Assembly (NCBI RefSeq): GCF_019880365.1
Contig: NZ_CP082271.1
Coordinates: forward strand, 3,782,001-3,846,000
From: Pseudomonas sp. DNDY-54
GTDB taxonomy: Bacteria > Pseudomonadota > Gammaproteobacteria > Pseudomonadales > Pseudomonadaceae
Length of the DNA: 64,000 nt
Direction: 5' to 3'
Positions 46,682 to 55,095 of the stretch are shown in pieces. The number at the start of each line of letters is the position of its first letter. The first letter of the stretch is position 1. The position numbers and the translations under genes are program-made. The notes beneath the pieces were generated by a model. It worked only from the letters and a program-made list of their open reading frames with translations, did not search any database and was not told the origin of the DNA.

Positions 46682-47855
46682 CCGCTTCTGGCTCCTCGGC
46701 CAATCGATTCCAGCATTCGGCCAGGATATCCAGCAGTCGTTCCACTTGCGCCTCGCTATGCGACGCGCTGAAGGTGACGCGCAGTCGCGCACTGCCAGCC
46801 GGTACTGTCGGCGGACGGATGGCGCCAACCAGAATTCCGCGCGCGCGAAGGGCAGCAGACAGCTTTAAGGCCCGCTCGCTGCTGCCCACCAGAATCGGCT
46901 GGATCGGCGTCGGGCTGTTCATAAGCGTGAGGCCAATCTCGGCGGCGCCCTGCCGAAAGCGAGCGATCAGCCGATTCAGATGTTCGCGACGCCAGCCCTC
47001 ACTGCGCAGCAGCTCCAGACTTTTCAGCGTGGCGCAGGCGACCGCCGGTGGCTGGCTGGTGGTGTAAATGTAAGGCCGGGCGAACTGGATCAGCGTTTCG
47101 ATCAATTCCTCGCTGCCCGCGACAAAGGCGCCAGCAGTACCGAACGCCTTGCCCAACGTGCCGACCAACACCTGTACGTCATCGACACCCAGACCAAAAT
47201 GCTCAACGATGCCAGCGCCGGTCCGCCCCAACGGACCAAAGCCGTGAGCGTCGTCGACCATCACCCAGGCGTTCCTGGCTTTAGCAGTGGCGCAGAGCAC
47301 CGGCAGGTGGGCGAGATCGCCATCCATACTGAATACCCCGTCAGTGACGACCAGGGTATTACCGGTCGCCTTTTCCAGCCGCTTGGCGAGGCTTTGCGCA
47401 TCGTTGTGCAGATAACGGGAGAACCGCGCGCCGCTGAGCAGCCCCGCGTCCAGCAGTGAGGCGTGATTGATTCGGTCTTCCAGTACCGTATCGCCCTGCC
47501 GTACCAGCGCGGTGACAGCCGCGAGATTGGCCATGTAGCCGGTGGAAAACAGCAAAGCCCGCGGCCGCCCAGTAAAGTCAGCCAAGGCTTCTTCGAGCTG
47601 GTGATGCGGCGTACTGTGCCCCATCACCAGATGCGAAGCGCCGCCGCCGACGCCCCAGCGTTCGGCGCCCAGCTGCATGGCGCGGATTACTTCGGGGTGG
47701 CTGGCGAGCCCGAGATAATCATTCGAGCAGAACGCCAGCAACGCCTCGCCATCGACCATGACCTCAGGCCGCTGCGGAGTCTCCAGCAACGGGCGTTGAC
47801 GATAGAGGTGCGCAGCGCGGCGCTCGGCGAGACGGGTCTTCAGGTCGAAAGACAT
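46674..47855 (-). CDS. bioF: 8-amino-7-oxononanoate synthase BioF
   Basis: A 393-residue PLP enzyme that condenses pimeloyl-ACP with alanine. Features are FCSNDYLGLASHPEV, a glycine-rich GVGGGASHLVMGH, VDDAHGFGPLGRTG and the PLP lysine in VGTLGKAFGTAGAF. The start MSFDLKTRLAERRAAHLY at 47855 is preferred to an ATG 10 codons upstream that is not conserved. A REP-like pair of hairpins (47870-47937) separates it from bioB upstream. Confidence 0.95.
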   Translation of the reverse strand: MSFDLKTRLAERRAAHLYRQRPLLETPQRPEVMVDGEALLAFCSNDYLGLASHPEVIRAMQLGAERWGVGGGASHLVMGHSTPHHQLEEALADFTGRPRALLFSTGYMANLAAVTALVRQGDTVLEDRINHASLLDAGLLSGARFSRYLHNDAQSLAKRLEKATGNTLVVTDGVFSMDGDLAHLPVLCATAKARNAWVMVDDAHGFGPLGRTGAGIVEHFGLGVDDVQVLVGTLGKAFGTAGAFVAGSEELIETLIQFARPYIYTTSQPPAVACATLKSLELLRSEGWRREHLNRLIARFRQGAAEIGLTLMNSPTPIQPILVGSSERALKLSAALRARGILVGAIRPPTVPAGSARLRVTFSASHSEAQVERLLDILAECWNRLAEEPEADA

Positions 47856-47869
47856 AGCGGGTGGGCTTT

Positions 47870-47937
47870 CTGTAGGAGCCAGCATGCTGGCGAACCTGTA
47901 GCAACGACCTGGCTTCGTGAGCAGGTCGCTGCTACAG
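47870..47937. repeat. REP-like hairpin pair between bioB and bioF
   Basis: The element begins CTGTAGGAGCCAGC and contains the perfect palindrome GCCAGCATGCTGGC (47878-47891). A second long hairpin follows: CTGTAGCAACGACCTG (47896-47911) pairs with CAGGTCGCTGCTACAG (47922-47937), 15 of 16 positions matching. This is the form of Pseudomonas REP/REPIN elements. It lies within the bioB-bioF message and could affect its processing or stability. Confidence 0.75.
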
Positions 47938-47959
47938 AGGGGTGCAACTCGTTAACTAA

Positions 47960-49018
47960 TCAGGCCGAGGCGGCGTTATAGAACAGCTTGCTGTCCCGCT
48001 GCTCGACCAGTGCCTGCTCAATGGCGGCCTGGTGCACTTCGTCGTCGTGCTCCTCGCGCGCTTCGGGCTGGATGCCCAGGCGTTTGAACAGCAGCATATC
48101 CTTGTCAGCCTGCGGGTTCCCGGTGGTCAGCAGTTTCTCGCCGTAGAAGATCGAGTTGGCGCCGGCGAGGAAGGCCAACGCCTGCATCTGCTCGTTCATC
48201 TGCTCGCGCCCGGCGGATAGCCGCACGTGGGATTTCGGCATCATGATCCTCGCCACGGCGAGCATGCGGATGAAATCGAAGGGATCGACGTCCTGCTCGT
48301 CGGCCAGCGGCGTGCCTTTGACCTTGACCAGCATGTTAATCGGCACCGATTCCGGGTGCTCGGGCAGATTGGCCAGTTGGATCAGCAGCCCGGCGCGGTC
48401 GTCCAGCGATTCGCCCATCCCGAGGATGCCGCCGGAGCAGATCTTCATGCCGGACTCACGCACGTAGCTCAGCGTCTCGAGACGATCGGCGTAGGTGCGG
48501 GTGGTGATGATGTTGCCGTAGAACTCCGGCGAGGTGTCGAGGTTGTGGTTGTAGTAATCGAGGCCTGCAGCCGCCAGGGCCTTGGTCTGTTCCTGATCCA
48601 GCTTGCCAAGCGTCATGCAGGTTTCCAGGCCCAGCGCTTTCACGCCCTCGACCATTTTCAACACATAGGGCATGTCCTTGGCAGAGGGATGTTTCCAGGC
48701 CGCGCCCATGCAGAAGCGCGTCGAGCCGATAGCTTTGGCTTCGGCCGCGGCTGCCAGCACTTTTTGCACTTCCATCAACTTTTCTTTATCGAGACCGGTG
48801 TTGTAATGGCCCGACTGCGGGCAGTACTTGCAGTCTTCGGGGCAGGCGCCGGTCTTGATCGAGAGCAGCGTCGAAACCTGTACACGGTTGGCATCGAAGT
48901 GCTGGCGGTGGACGGCCTGAGCCTGAAAGATGAGGTCATTGAAGGGTTGCTCGAAGAGCGCCTTGACTTCGGCGAGACGCCAGTCGTGACGGGTAACGGA
49001 AGCGGCAGTGGCGCTCAT
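47960..49018 (-). CDS. bioB: Biotin synthase BioB
   Basis: A 352-residue radical-SAM enzyme that inserts sulfur into dethiobiotin. The [4Fe-4S] cluster ligands are Cys59, Cys63 and Cys66 in GACPEDCKYCPQSG. The second cluster ligands (CMGAAWK and CMTLGKL regions) are present. I choose the ATG at 49018 over 49024: AAGGA directly abuts the 49024 codon but stands six bases before 49018. It is the first gene of the biotin series and faces a BirA-like site upstream. Confidence 0.96.
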   Translation of the reverse strand: MSATAASVTRHDWRLAEVKALFEQPFNDLIFQAQAVHRQHFDANRVQVSTLLSIKTGACPEDCKYCPQSGHYNTGLDKEKLMEVQKVLAAAAEAKAIGSTRFCMGAAWKHPSAKDMPYVLKMVEGVKALGLETCMTLGKLDQEQTKALAAAGLDYYNHNLDTSPEFYGNIITTRTYADRLETLSYVRESGMKICSGGILGMGESLDDRAGLLIQLANLPEHPESVPINMLVKVKGTPLADEQDVDPFDFIRMLAVARIMMPKSHVRLSAGREQMNEQMQALAFLAGANSIFYGEKLLTTGNPQADKDMLLFKRLGIQPEAREEHDDEVHQAAIEQALVEQRDSKLFYNAASA

Positions 49019-49089
49019 GGGCATTCCTTGTAATTAATAGTGGCGCGGCGGCCAGACACGGATGCGAAATGTTAGCCAATGCCGACTTT

Positions 49090-49121
49090 CTGTCAACCAG
49101 GAAAGGAATCATGGTTTACGA
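49090..49121. promoter_or_regulatory. BirA-like operator between bioB and comF
   Basis: CTGTCAACC (49090-49098) and GGTTTACGA (49113-49121) are separated by 14 bases. They match the BirA box TTGTAAACC-N14/15-GGTTTACAA at 15 of 18 positions. The site is about 72-103 bases upstream of the bioB ATG and overlaps the ribosome-binding site and start codon of the divergent comF-like gene (49111). That position would allow biotin-dependent repression of both directions. Confidence 0.55.
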
Positions 49122-49818
49122 CTGGTTAAAAATTGAACATTACTGTGCGCTTTGTGATGAGCGCTGCGAAACTGAGCAGTCGTTGTGTGGGCCCTGCGAG
49201 GCCGAACTGCCTTGGCTCCGCGGACAATGTTCGATCTGCGCTCTGCCGCTTCCCACGACCGGCCTGGCATGCGGTCAGTGCCTGAAACGCCCACCGGCGT
49301 TCGAGCACGTCGCCGTGCCCTGGTGTTTCGCCTTTCCGGTGGACACCTTGATTACCCGCTTCAAGCATCGGTCGCACTGGCCGTTCGGTCGGTTGTTGGC
49401 CGAGCATCTAGCGCGCCATATCCGACATCAATTCGACGAGGGCCTGCAGCGCCCCGATATGCTGGTACCCGTACCGCTGGCTAACAAGCGACTGCGTCAA
49501 CGTGGCTTCAACCAGGCGCATATGCTCGCCAACTGGTTAAGCCCGCCACTGAACATCCAGGTCCGGGCCGAGCTGTTGCAGCGCATACAAGACACCCAAT
49601 CACAACAGGAGCTGGATGCCGCCGACCGCCACCGCAACCTTCGCCACGCCTTCGCAGTGACCGATGAATCGCAGGTTCACGGCCGTCACGTGGCACTCAT
49701 AGACGATGTATTGACCACCGGCGCCACCGCTGAGGCACTGGCGCGGCTGCTGAAACGCGCGGGCGCCGTGCGGGTCGATATCTATTGCCTGGCGCGTACG
49801 CCAAAGCCGGGCGGCTAG
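49111..49818 (+). CDS. ComF/GntX-like phosphoribosyltransferase
   Basis: A 235-residue protein. The N-terminus has a cysteine-rich zinc-binding module (CALCDERC, CGPC, CSICALPL, CGQC; about residues 11-60). The C-terminal phosphoribosyltransferase domain shows the PRPP loop VALIDDVLTTGATA (about 195-208) and RLRQRGFNQAHMLA. The start at 49111 has AGGAAAGGA before it; a longer upstream form lacks such a signal. The family includes competence ComF and GntX/YhgH; its reaction is not established. Divergent from bioB, as in other pseudomonads. Confidence 0.85.
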   Translation: MVYDWLKIEHYCALCDERCETEQSLCGPCEAELPWLRGQCSICALPLPTTGLACGQCLKRPPAFEHVAVPWCFAFPVDTLITRFKHRSHWPFGRLLAEHLARHIRHQFDEGLQRPDMLVPVPLANKRLRQRGFNQAHMLANWLSPPLNIQVRAELLQRIQDTQSQQELDAADRHRNLRHAFAVTDESQVHGRHVALIDDVLTTGATAEALARLLKRAGAVRVDIYCLARTPKPGG

Positions 49819-49886
49819 GCGGCAGAGCCGCGGTTGTGTAAACCCGCCAGTGCAATACACTGGCCGACCCATTTACGGAGCCGACC

Positions 49887-50861
49887 ATGAGCCACCCCTT
49901 CGACACACTCACGCCTGATCTTGTGCTCGATGCGGTGGAAAGCGCCGGCTTCATTAGCGATGCTCGCGTATTGGCGTTGAACAGCTACGAAAACCGGGTC
50001 TACCAGGTCGGCATCGAGGACGAGACGCCGATCGTGGCGAAGTTCTATCGGCCCGGTCGCTGGAGCAACGAAGCGATCCTCGAGGAGCATCAGTTCACTC
50101 AGGAGCTGGCTGATCGCGAGATCCCGGTCGTTGCGCCATTCGAACGTGACGGCCAGACGCTGTTCGAACACAGCGGTTTCCGCTTCGCGCTCTTCCCCCG
50201 ACGTGGCGGCCGCGCACCGGAGCCAGGCAATCTCGACCAGCTCTATCGGCTCGGTCAGCTGTTGGGCCGCATGCACGCGGTGAGCGCCAGCCGGCCGTTC
50301 GAGCATCGCGAAACACTCAATGCGCAGCACTTTGGCCATGAATCGCTGGCGACTTTGCTGGACGGCAATTTCATCCCCAAGAGCCTGTTACCGGCGTACG
50401 AATCAGTCGCGCGCGATCTGTTGAAACGCGTGGACGATGTGTTCGCCAGCACGGACTTCCAGCCGATCCGCCTGCATGGCGACTGCCATCCCGGCAACAT
50501 TCTGGCTCGTGACGATGCGTTCCACCTGGTCGATCTGGACGATTGCCGGATGGGGCCGTCCGTGCAGGACATCTGGATGATGCTCGCTGGCGAACGCCAC
50601 GAGCGGCTCGGACAGCTGTCCGAGCTGGTGGATGGATACAACGAGTTTCACGACTTTGTCCCACGCGAACTGCCGCTCATCGAAGCCCTGCGCGCCCTGC
50701 GCCTGATGCATTACAGCGCCTGGCTGGCGCGCCGCTGGGACGACCCGGCTTTCCCCATGAGCTTCCCGTGGTTTGGCACTGAACGCTATTGGGGCGATCA
50801 GGTACTGATCCTGCGCGAACAGATGTCGGCGCTACAGGAAGAACCGCTGAAGCTTTTTTAG
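49887..50861 (+). CDS. srkA: Stress response kinase SrkA (YihE/RdoA)
   Basis: A 324-residue kinase of the APH/choline-kinase fold. Key motifs are VAKFYRPGRWS with the ATP-binding lysine (near residue 51), the catalytic loop LHGDCHPGNIL (about 193-203) and the metal loop LVDLDDCRMGP (about 212-222). E. coli SrkA is reported to counter stress-induced cell death. The ATG at 49887 follows an ACGGAG site. It is co-directional with the comF-like gene 68 bases upstream. Confidence 0.9.
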   Translation: MSHPFDTLTPDLVLDAVESAGFISDARVLALNSYENRVYQVGIEDETPIVAKFYRPGRWSNEAILEEHQFTQELADREIPVVAPFERDGQTLFEHSGFRFALFPRRGGRAPEPGNLDQLYRLGQLLGRMHAVSASRPFEHRETLNAQHFGHESLATLLDGNFIPKSLLPAYESVARDLLKRVDDVFASTDFQPIRLHGDCHPGNILARDDAFHLVDLDDCRMGPSVQDIWMMLAGERHERLGQLSELVDGYNEFHDFVPRELPLIEALRALRLMHYSAWLARRWDDPAFPMSFPWFGTERYWGDQVLILREQMSALQEEPLKLF

Positions 50862-50945
50862 CTGGGGGGTAGGACGCGAGCGAGGTGGATAAGTTGGAGA
50901 GTCTTGCGGAGCTCGCGTCGGCCCTGCTCGGTGGGCTGAAGCTTC

Positions 50946-51530
50946 GTAGGGTGGATCACGCTCCACCGATCCACCAAGCGGCGTCACCGTGGATGTAAGA
51001 GCGACATCCACTCTACGACCTGCGCATCCAGCTAACCGCGTGCGCGCTTCTGGTGGGCTTAAGCCCACACTACGGGTCTGAGCGGGCGGCTTACGTAGGG
51101 TGGGTCGCGCTTCCCCGATCCCCCCAAGCGGCGTCACGGTGGATGTAAGAGCGACATCCACTCTACGACCTGCGCATCCAGCTAACCGCGTGCGCGCTTC
51201 TGGTGGGCTGAAGCCCACACTACGGGTCTGAGCGGGCGGCTTACGTAGGGTGGATCACGCTCCACCGATCCACCGAGCGGCATCACGGTGGATGTAAGAG
51301 CGACATCCACCCTACAACTGGCGCATCCAGCTAAGCGCGTGCGTGCTTCTGGTGGGCTGAAGCCCACCCTACGGGTCTGAGCGGGCGGCTTACGTAGGGT
51401 GGGTCGCGCTTCACCGACCCACCGGGCGGTGGTCTCGGTGGACGTGCGAACCGACATTCCCCTACGCGGCTGCTACGGAGGACTGAAGTGCACCCTGCGA
51501 ATCGTAGGGTGGGCTTCAGCCCACCACGTG
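50946..51530. repeat. Tandem array of ~149-bp units rich in REP-like hairpins
   Basis: Units beginning GTAGGGTGG start at 50946, 51096, 51245 and 51394 (spacing 150, 149 and 149), and a partial copy starts near 51504. In the first unit three hairpins are visible: GGTGGATC/GATCCACC (50950-50957 with 50968-50975), GTGGATGT/ACATCCAC (50989-50996 with 51004-51011) and the palindrome GTGGGCTTAAGCCCAC (51053-51068). The later units keep these with substitutions; the fourth is partly degraded. The array fills most of the 689-base gap between srkA and rlmJ. No real gene is supported here. Confidence 0.9.
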
Positions 51531-51550
51531 CACACAGCATCTCTTCGCGG

Positions 51551-52390
51551 TCAGGCCTCCTCGATCAGCCAGTCCAGCCGCCAGCCCCCGTCGCTTTGAC
51601 CCAACAGCTTGGCCAACCAGGGCAGCAGCTCGCGCAGTTCTTGCTCAAGCCCCCACGGCGGATTGCTGATGGCGAGACCGGAGCCGTTCAGCCGCAGCGC
51701 ATCATCGGTAGGGTGAACGAACAGCTCGGCTCGCAGCAGCTTTGGCGCACCGCTGCGCGACAGGTCCTGGTAGAAGCGTTTGAGCTGCCGCTCATCCTTG
51801 ATCGGATACCAGATCACGCCGATGGTCTGGCGCATACGCCCCAGCGCCTCACTCAGCGCCTGGACACACCGGCTCAGCTCGTCAGCCTTTTCGAACGGCG
51901 GGTCGACCAGCAGCACCACGCGTTTTTCATGAGTAGGCATCAAGGCACGCGGCACGTGCCAGCCCTCGCCCAGGTGCACCGCGACACGGCGGTCACCGGA
52001 CATGTTGTCTTTAAGCAGGCGGCCGTCTTCAGGGTGCTTCTCATTGAGCTGCAAGCGATCCTGCGGGCGAGTCAGCTGCCGCGCCAGCTCCGGAGAGCCG
52101 GGGTAATAACGCAGTGCACCGTCGGGGTTGAGTGCGCGGATCACGTTCAGGTAGTTCTCGGCCATTGCCGGGATGTCGTCGGCCGGCCACAGGCGCGCAA
52201 TGCCTTGCAACCATTCGCCGGTACGGCTGGCCTGATCGCCCGCCAGGTCATACAGACCCACGCCCGCGTGACTGTCGAGGTACGCAAACGGCGCCTCTTT
52301 GCGCGCAAGCATGGCGAACAGCCGGGACAAGACGAGGTGTTTGAAAACGTCGGCGTGATTGCCGGCGTGAAAAGCGTGGCGGTAGTTCAT
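51551..52390 (-). CDS. rlmJ: 23S rRNA (adenine-2030-N6)-methyltransferase RlmJ
   Basis: A 279-residue methyltransferase. The N-terminus MNYRHAFHAGNHADVFKH is diagnostic of RlmJ, and the catalytic motif appears as VDPPFEK, a variant of the DPPY-type motif of N6-adenine methyltransferases. The SAM-binding region includes YLDSHAGVGLYDL. It modifies A2030 of 23S rRNA in E. coli. Its 3' end abuts the tandem repeat array. Confidence 0.92.
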   Translation of the reverse strand: MNYRHAFHAGNHADVFKHLVLSRLFAMLARKEAPFAYLDSHAGVGLYDLAGDQASRTGEWLQGIARLWPADDIPAMAENYLNVIRALNPDGALRYYPGSPELARQLTRPQDRLQLNEKHPEDGRLLKDNMSGDRRVAVHLGEGWHVPRALMPTHEKRVVLLVDPPFEKADELSRCVQALSEALGRMRQTIGVIWYPIKDERQLKRFYQDLSRSGAPKLLRAELFVHPTDDALRLNGSGLAISNPPWGLEQELRELLPWLAKLLGQSDGGWRLDWLIEEA

Positions 52391-52537
52391 CGGGCACTCC
52401 TGAGGAGCGCACAGTCTAACCGTGCTGAGTCGCGATTCGCAGGGGCTGGACGAAACGCATGGGCGGCCAAGGATGCATAACTTCGCTAAACGGCTGCTAC
52501 AGTGACCGACCCGCCCCCAGCCACTCAGGACGCTCTG

Positions 52538-53581
52538 ATGGACATTCGAGACCTCTTCCCAATCACCCTACCCGTTATCCAGGCGCCGATGGCCGGCTCG
52601 CAAAATCATCAACTGGCCGCGGCGGTTTCCGAGGCCGGCGGGCTGGGCTCGATCCCGGCCGGCATGCTCAACGCCGAGACGCTCGACGCCGAGTTGACGG
52701 CCATGGCCGCGCTGACAGGCAAGCCCTACAACCTCAACTTCTTCTGCCACCAGACCCCGGCTGAAAACACCGTACGTACTGAAGCCTGGCTGGCGCTGCT
52801 AGCCCCGTATCTCCAAGAGCGGGGAATCGACGCCGCGAGCATCCCCACCGGCGCAACCCGCAAGCCTTTCGATACGGCGATGGCCGAGGTGCTGGAGCGG
52901 CACCGCCCGGCGATCGTCAGCTTTCATTTTGGCTTGCCCGAGCCACAGCTGCTGCAACGCGTCAAAGCGACGGGAGCCAAGACCATGTCCAGTGCCACGA
53001 CCCTTGAAGAAGGACGTTGGCTGCAGGCGCAGGGTGTCGATGCAGTGATCGCGCAAGGCCTCGAAGCGGGCGGCCACCGGGGCATGTTTCTCAGCGCTGA
53101 CATCGACACTCAGATTGGCACTTTCGCCTTGCTGCCCCAGCTGGTTGCCACGCTGGACATTCCGGTGATTGCTGCCGGTGGCATCGCCGACGCAGCGGGC
53201 GTCGCCGCTGCAAAAGCCCTCGGCGCGGCCGGCGTGCAGGTTGGCACTGCTTACCTGCTATGTGATGAGAGCCGCGCCAGCCCGTTGCACCGCCAAGCGC
53301 TGCAGAGTCCGGCCGCAGCGCATACGGTGCTGACGACGCTGTTCTCCGGCCGGCCGGCGCGGGGCATCGTCAATCGCCTCATTCGTGAACTGGGTGCGAG
53401 GCCCGCCGACGTGCCATCTTTCCCGCTTGCGGGCAACGCCATTGCGAGCTTGCGTGCGGTAACCGAGCCTCAAGGCATCGATCATTTCTCACCGCTCTGG
53501 GCTGGACAGAACGCCAGCGGTTGCCAACCCATTCCTGCGGCTCGACTGACGAAAGCACTGGGGGCCGGCTGGAACGGTTGA
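52538..53581 (+). CDS. Nitronate monooxygenase family flavoprotein
   Basis: A 347-residue FMN-dependent enzyme of the 2-nitropropane dioxygenase family. The FMN/phosphate site is seen in IQAPMAGSQNHQLAAA and in GLEAGGHRGMFL, and again in VIAAGGIADAAGVAAAKALG. The start ATG at 52538 follows AGGACG. Members oxidise propionate-3-nitronate or related nitronates; some are quinone reductases, so the true substrate is open. It is the last gene before the carotenoid cluster, co-directional with crtZ. Confidence 0.85.
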   Translation: MDIRDLFPITLPVIQAPMAGSQNHQLAAAVSEAGGLGSIPAGMLNAETLDAELTAMAALTGKPYNLNFFCHQTPAENTVRTEAWLALLAPYLQERGIDAASIPTGATRKPFDTAMAEVLERHRPAIVSFHFGLPEPQLLQRVKATGAKTMSSATTLEEGRWLQAQGVDAVIAQGLEAGGHRGMFLSADIDTQIGTFALLPQLVATLDIPVIAAGGIADAAGVAAAKALGAAGVQVGTAYLLCDESRASPLHRQALQSPAAAHTVLTTLFSGRPARGIVNRLIRELGARPADVPSFPLAGNAIASLRAVTEPQGIDHFSPLWAGQNASGCQPIPAARLTKALGAGWNG

Positions 53582-53675
53582 GCGACAAAGCGGGCAGCGC
53601 CAGGCGTCGGAGCTGGGTCCATTGTCGCGGCGTAGCGCGTAAACTGGCCCGACCCGCCATACGAACGGATTGGAT

Positions 53676-54209
53676 ATGACCGTGCTCACCAATACCTTAG
53701 TTTTTCTCGCCACCCTGGCCGGCATGGAGCTGTTCGCCTGGTGGGCGCACAAGCATGTAATGCACGGCTGGGGCTGGGGCTGGCACAAGTCCCACCATGA
53801 GCCACGCACGGGCTGGTTCGAGAAAAATGATCTGTATGCGATTGTCTTTGCCGGGGTGGCGATTCTGCTGATCGCGCTGGGTACGGCCGGTTACGGCCCG
53901 CTGGAGTGGATCGGCGCTGGCATGACGGCGTATGGCGCCCTGTATTTCATCGCCCATGACGGGCTGGTTCATCATCGCTGGCCGCTGCGCTACGTGCCGC
54001 GCAACGGTTACCTCAAGCGCCTCTACCAGGCGCACCGCCTGCACCATGCGGTCGAAGGCAAGGAGCGTTGCGTGTCATTCGGTTTCCTCTATGCCCCGCC
54101 CCTGCCGGTGCTCAAGCAGCAATTGCGCGAGCTACACGACGGGCCGCTGCGCAAAAACCCGGGCACATCTAACCCGGACGCTGCCAAAGCGAATCAGGAC
54201 GCGGCCTGA
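53676..54209 (+). CDS. crtZ: Beta-carotene hydroxylase CrtZ
   Basis: A 177-residue membrane di-iron hydroxylase that converts beta-carotene to zeaxanthin. Its histidine motifs are complete: HKHVMH, HKSHH, HDGLVHHR and HRLHH. Hydrophobic segments flank them (LVFLATLAGMELFAW, IVFAGVAILLIALGTAG). It is on the plus strand and its last 41 bases overlap the 3' end of crtB, convergently. An upstream TTG (53670) is an alternative start. The same convergent crtZ placement is known from Pantoea clusters. Confidence 0.93.
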   Translation: MTVLTNTLVFLATLAGMELFAWWAHKHVMHGWGWGWHKSHHEPRTGWFEKNDLYAIVFAGVAILLIALGTAGYGPLEWIGAGMTAYGALYFIAHDGLVHHRWPLRYVPRNGYLKRLYQAHRLHHAVEGKERCVSFGFLYAPPLPVLKQQLRELHDGPLRKNPGTSNPDAAKANQDAA

Positions 54210-55095
54210 TCTGCATCCACCGAGACGCGAGCGCCAACACCCCGCCACCCAGCAGAAACTGTAGTTTTTGCCCCTTGCTGGTCGAGACGCGCGTATCCCA
54301 AGCGCTCGCGCCGCGCGCTTTCACTTCGACGCCAATCTGCCGGTAGACGCCATGGGCAGTGGCAATGGACCAAGCTGAGCGCAGCGGCAAGTCACGCAGC
54401 CCCTGAGAGGCCGACTGGTAATACGGCTCGGCCAGATTCACCAAACGCGTCGCCAGGGTCGCCAATGCAGCACGATGCTGTGGCAGCGCGACCTCGCGTT
54501 CTGGAATACCCACCTCGGCCAGCCAGTCAGCCGGCAGGTAGATGCGCCCGATCTGGGCATCCTCGACGATATCGCGCGCGATATTGGTCAGTTGAAACGC
54601 CAGCCCCAGATCACAGGCGCGATCCAGCGTCGGTTCCGCTTCCGCGCCCATCACTCGCGCCATCATCAGGCCCACCACGCCGGCGACGCGATAGCAGTAG
54701 AGCAGCGTGTCGTCGAGGGTCTGGTAGCGGTAGTCCTGCACATCCATGCGAAAACCGGCGAGATGCTCCAGCGGGTATCGCTTGGGGATCTGATGACGCT
54801 GAACCACCTGCTGAAACGCAGCGAAGGCCGGATCGCTCATCGGCTCGCCGGCATAGGCGCGCTCAGTGAGATCAACCAGCTCGGCCAGTCGCGCCTCGCC
54901 GGTGGAGCGATCACCCTCGACCTGACCATGACCCAGGGTCTGCCCGTCGATGACGTCGTCGCAGTGACGGCACCAGGCATAGAGCATCACCGCGCTCTGG
55001 CGGGTGCGCTCGTCGAACAGCTTCGCCGCCGCCGCGAAACTCTTGGAGCCGACGTTGATTGCCTGAGTCGAGTGATCAATTACCCGGTCGTTCAT
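54169..55095 (-). CDS. crtB: Phytoene synthase CrtB
   Basis: A 308-residue squalene/phytoene synthase that joins two geranylgeranyl diphosphates. The aspartate-rich motifs are CRHCDDVIDG (first) and NIARDIVEDAQIGRIYLP (second signature), both intact. The ATG at 55095 overlaps the crtI stop by four bases. It is the last gene of the fni-crtX-crtY-crtI-crtB unit and runs into crtZ. Confidence 0.95.
   Translation of the reverse strand: MNDRVIDHSTQAINVGSKSFAAAAKLFDERTRQSAVMLYAWCRHCDDVIDGQTLGHGQVEGDRSTGEARLAELVDLTERAYAGEPMSDPAFAAFQQVVQRHQIPKRYPLEHLAGFRMDVQDYRYQTLDDTLLYCYRVAGVVGLMMARVMGAEAEPTLDRACDLGLAFQLTNIARDIVEDAQIGRIYLPADWLAEVGIPEREVALPQHRAALATLATRLVNLAEPYYQSASQGLRDLPLRSAWSIATAHGVYRQIGVEVKARGASAWDTRVSTSKGQKLQFLLGGGVLALASRWMQIRPRPDSLWQRPG

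Noticed and set aside
50832..51457. Two minus-strand open frames with repeated RVDVALTSTV-type peptides
   Set aside because: They are translations of the tandem REP-like repeat, not genes; the peptide repeats follow the 149-bp DNA unit.
50946..51530. Possible CRISPR array
   Set aside because: The units are about 149 bp and similar over their whole length, with no unique spacers and no cas genes nearby.
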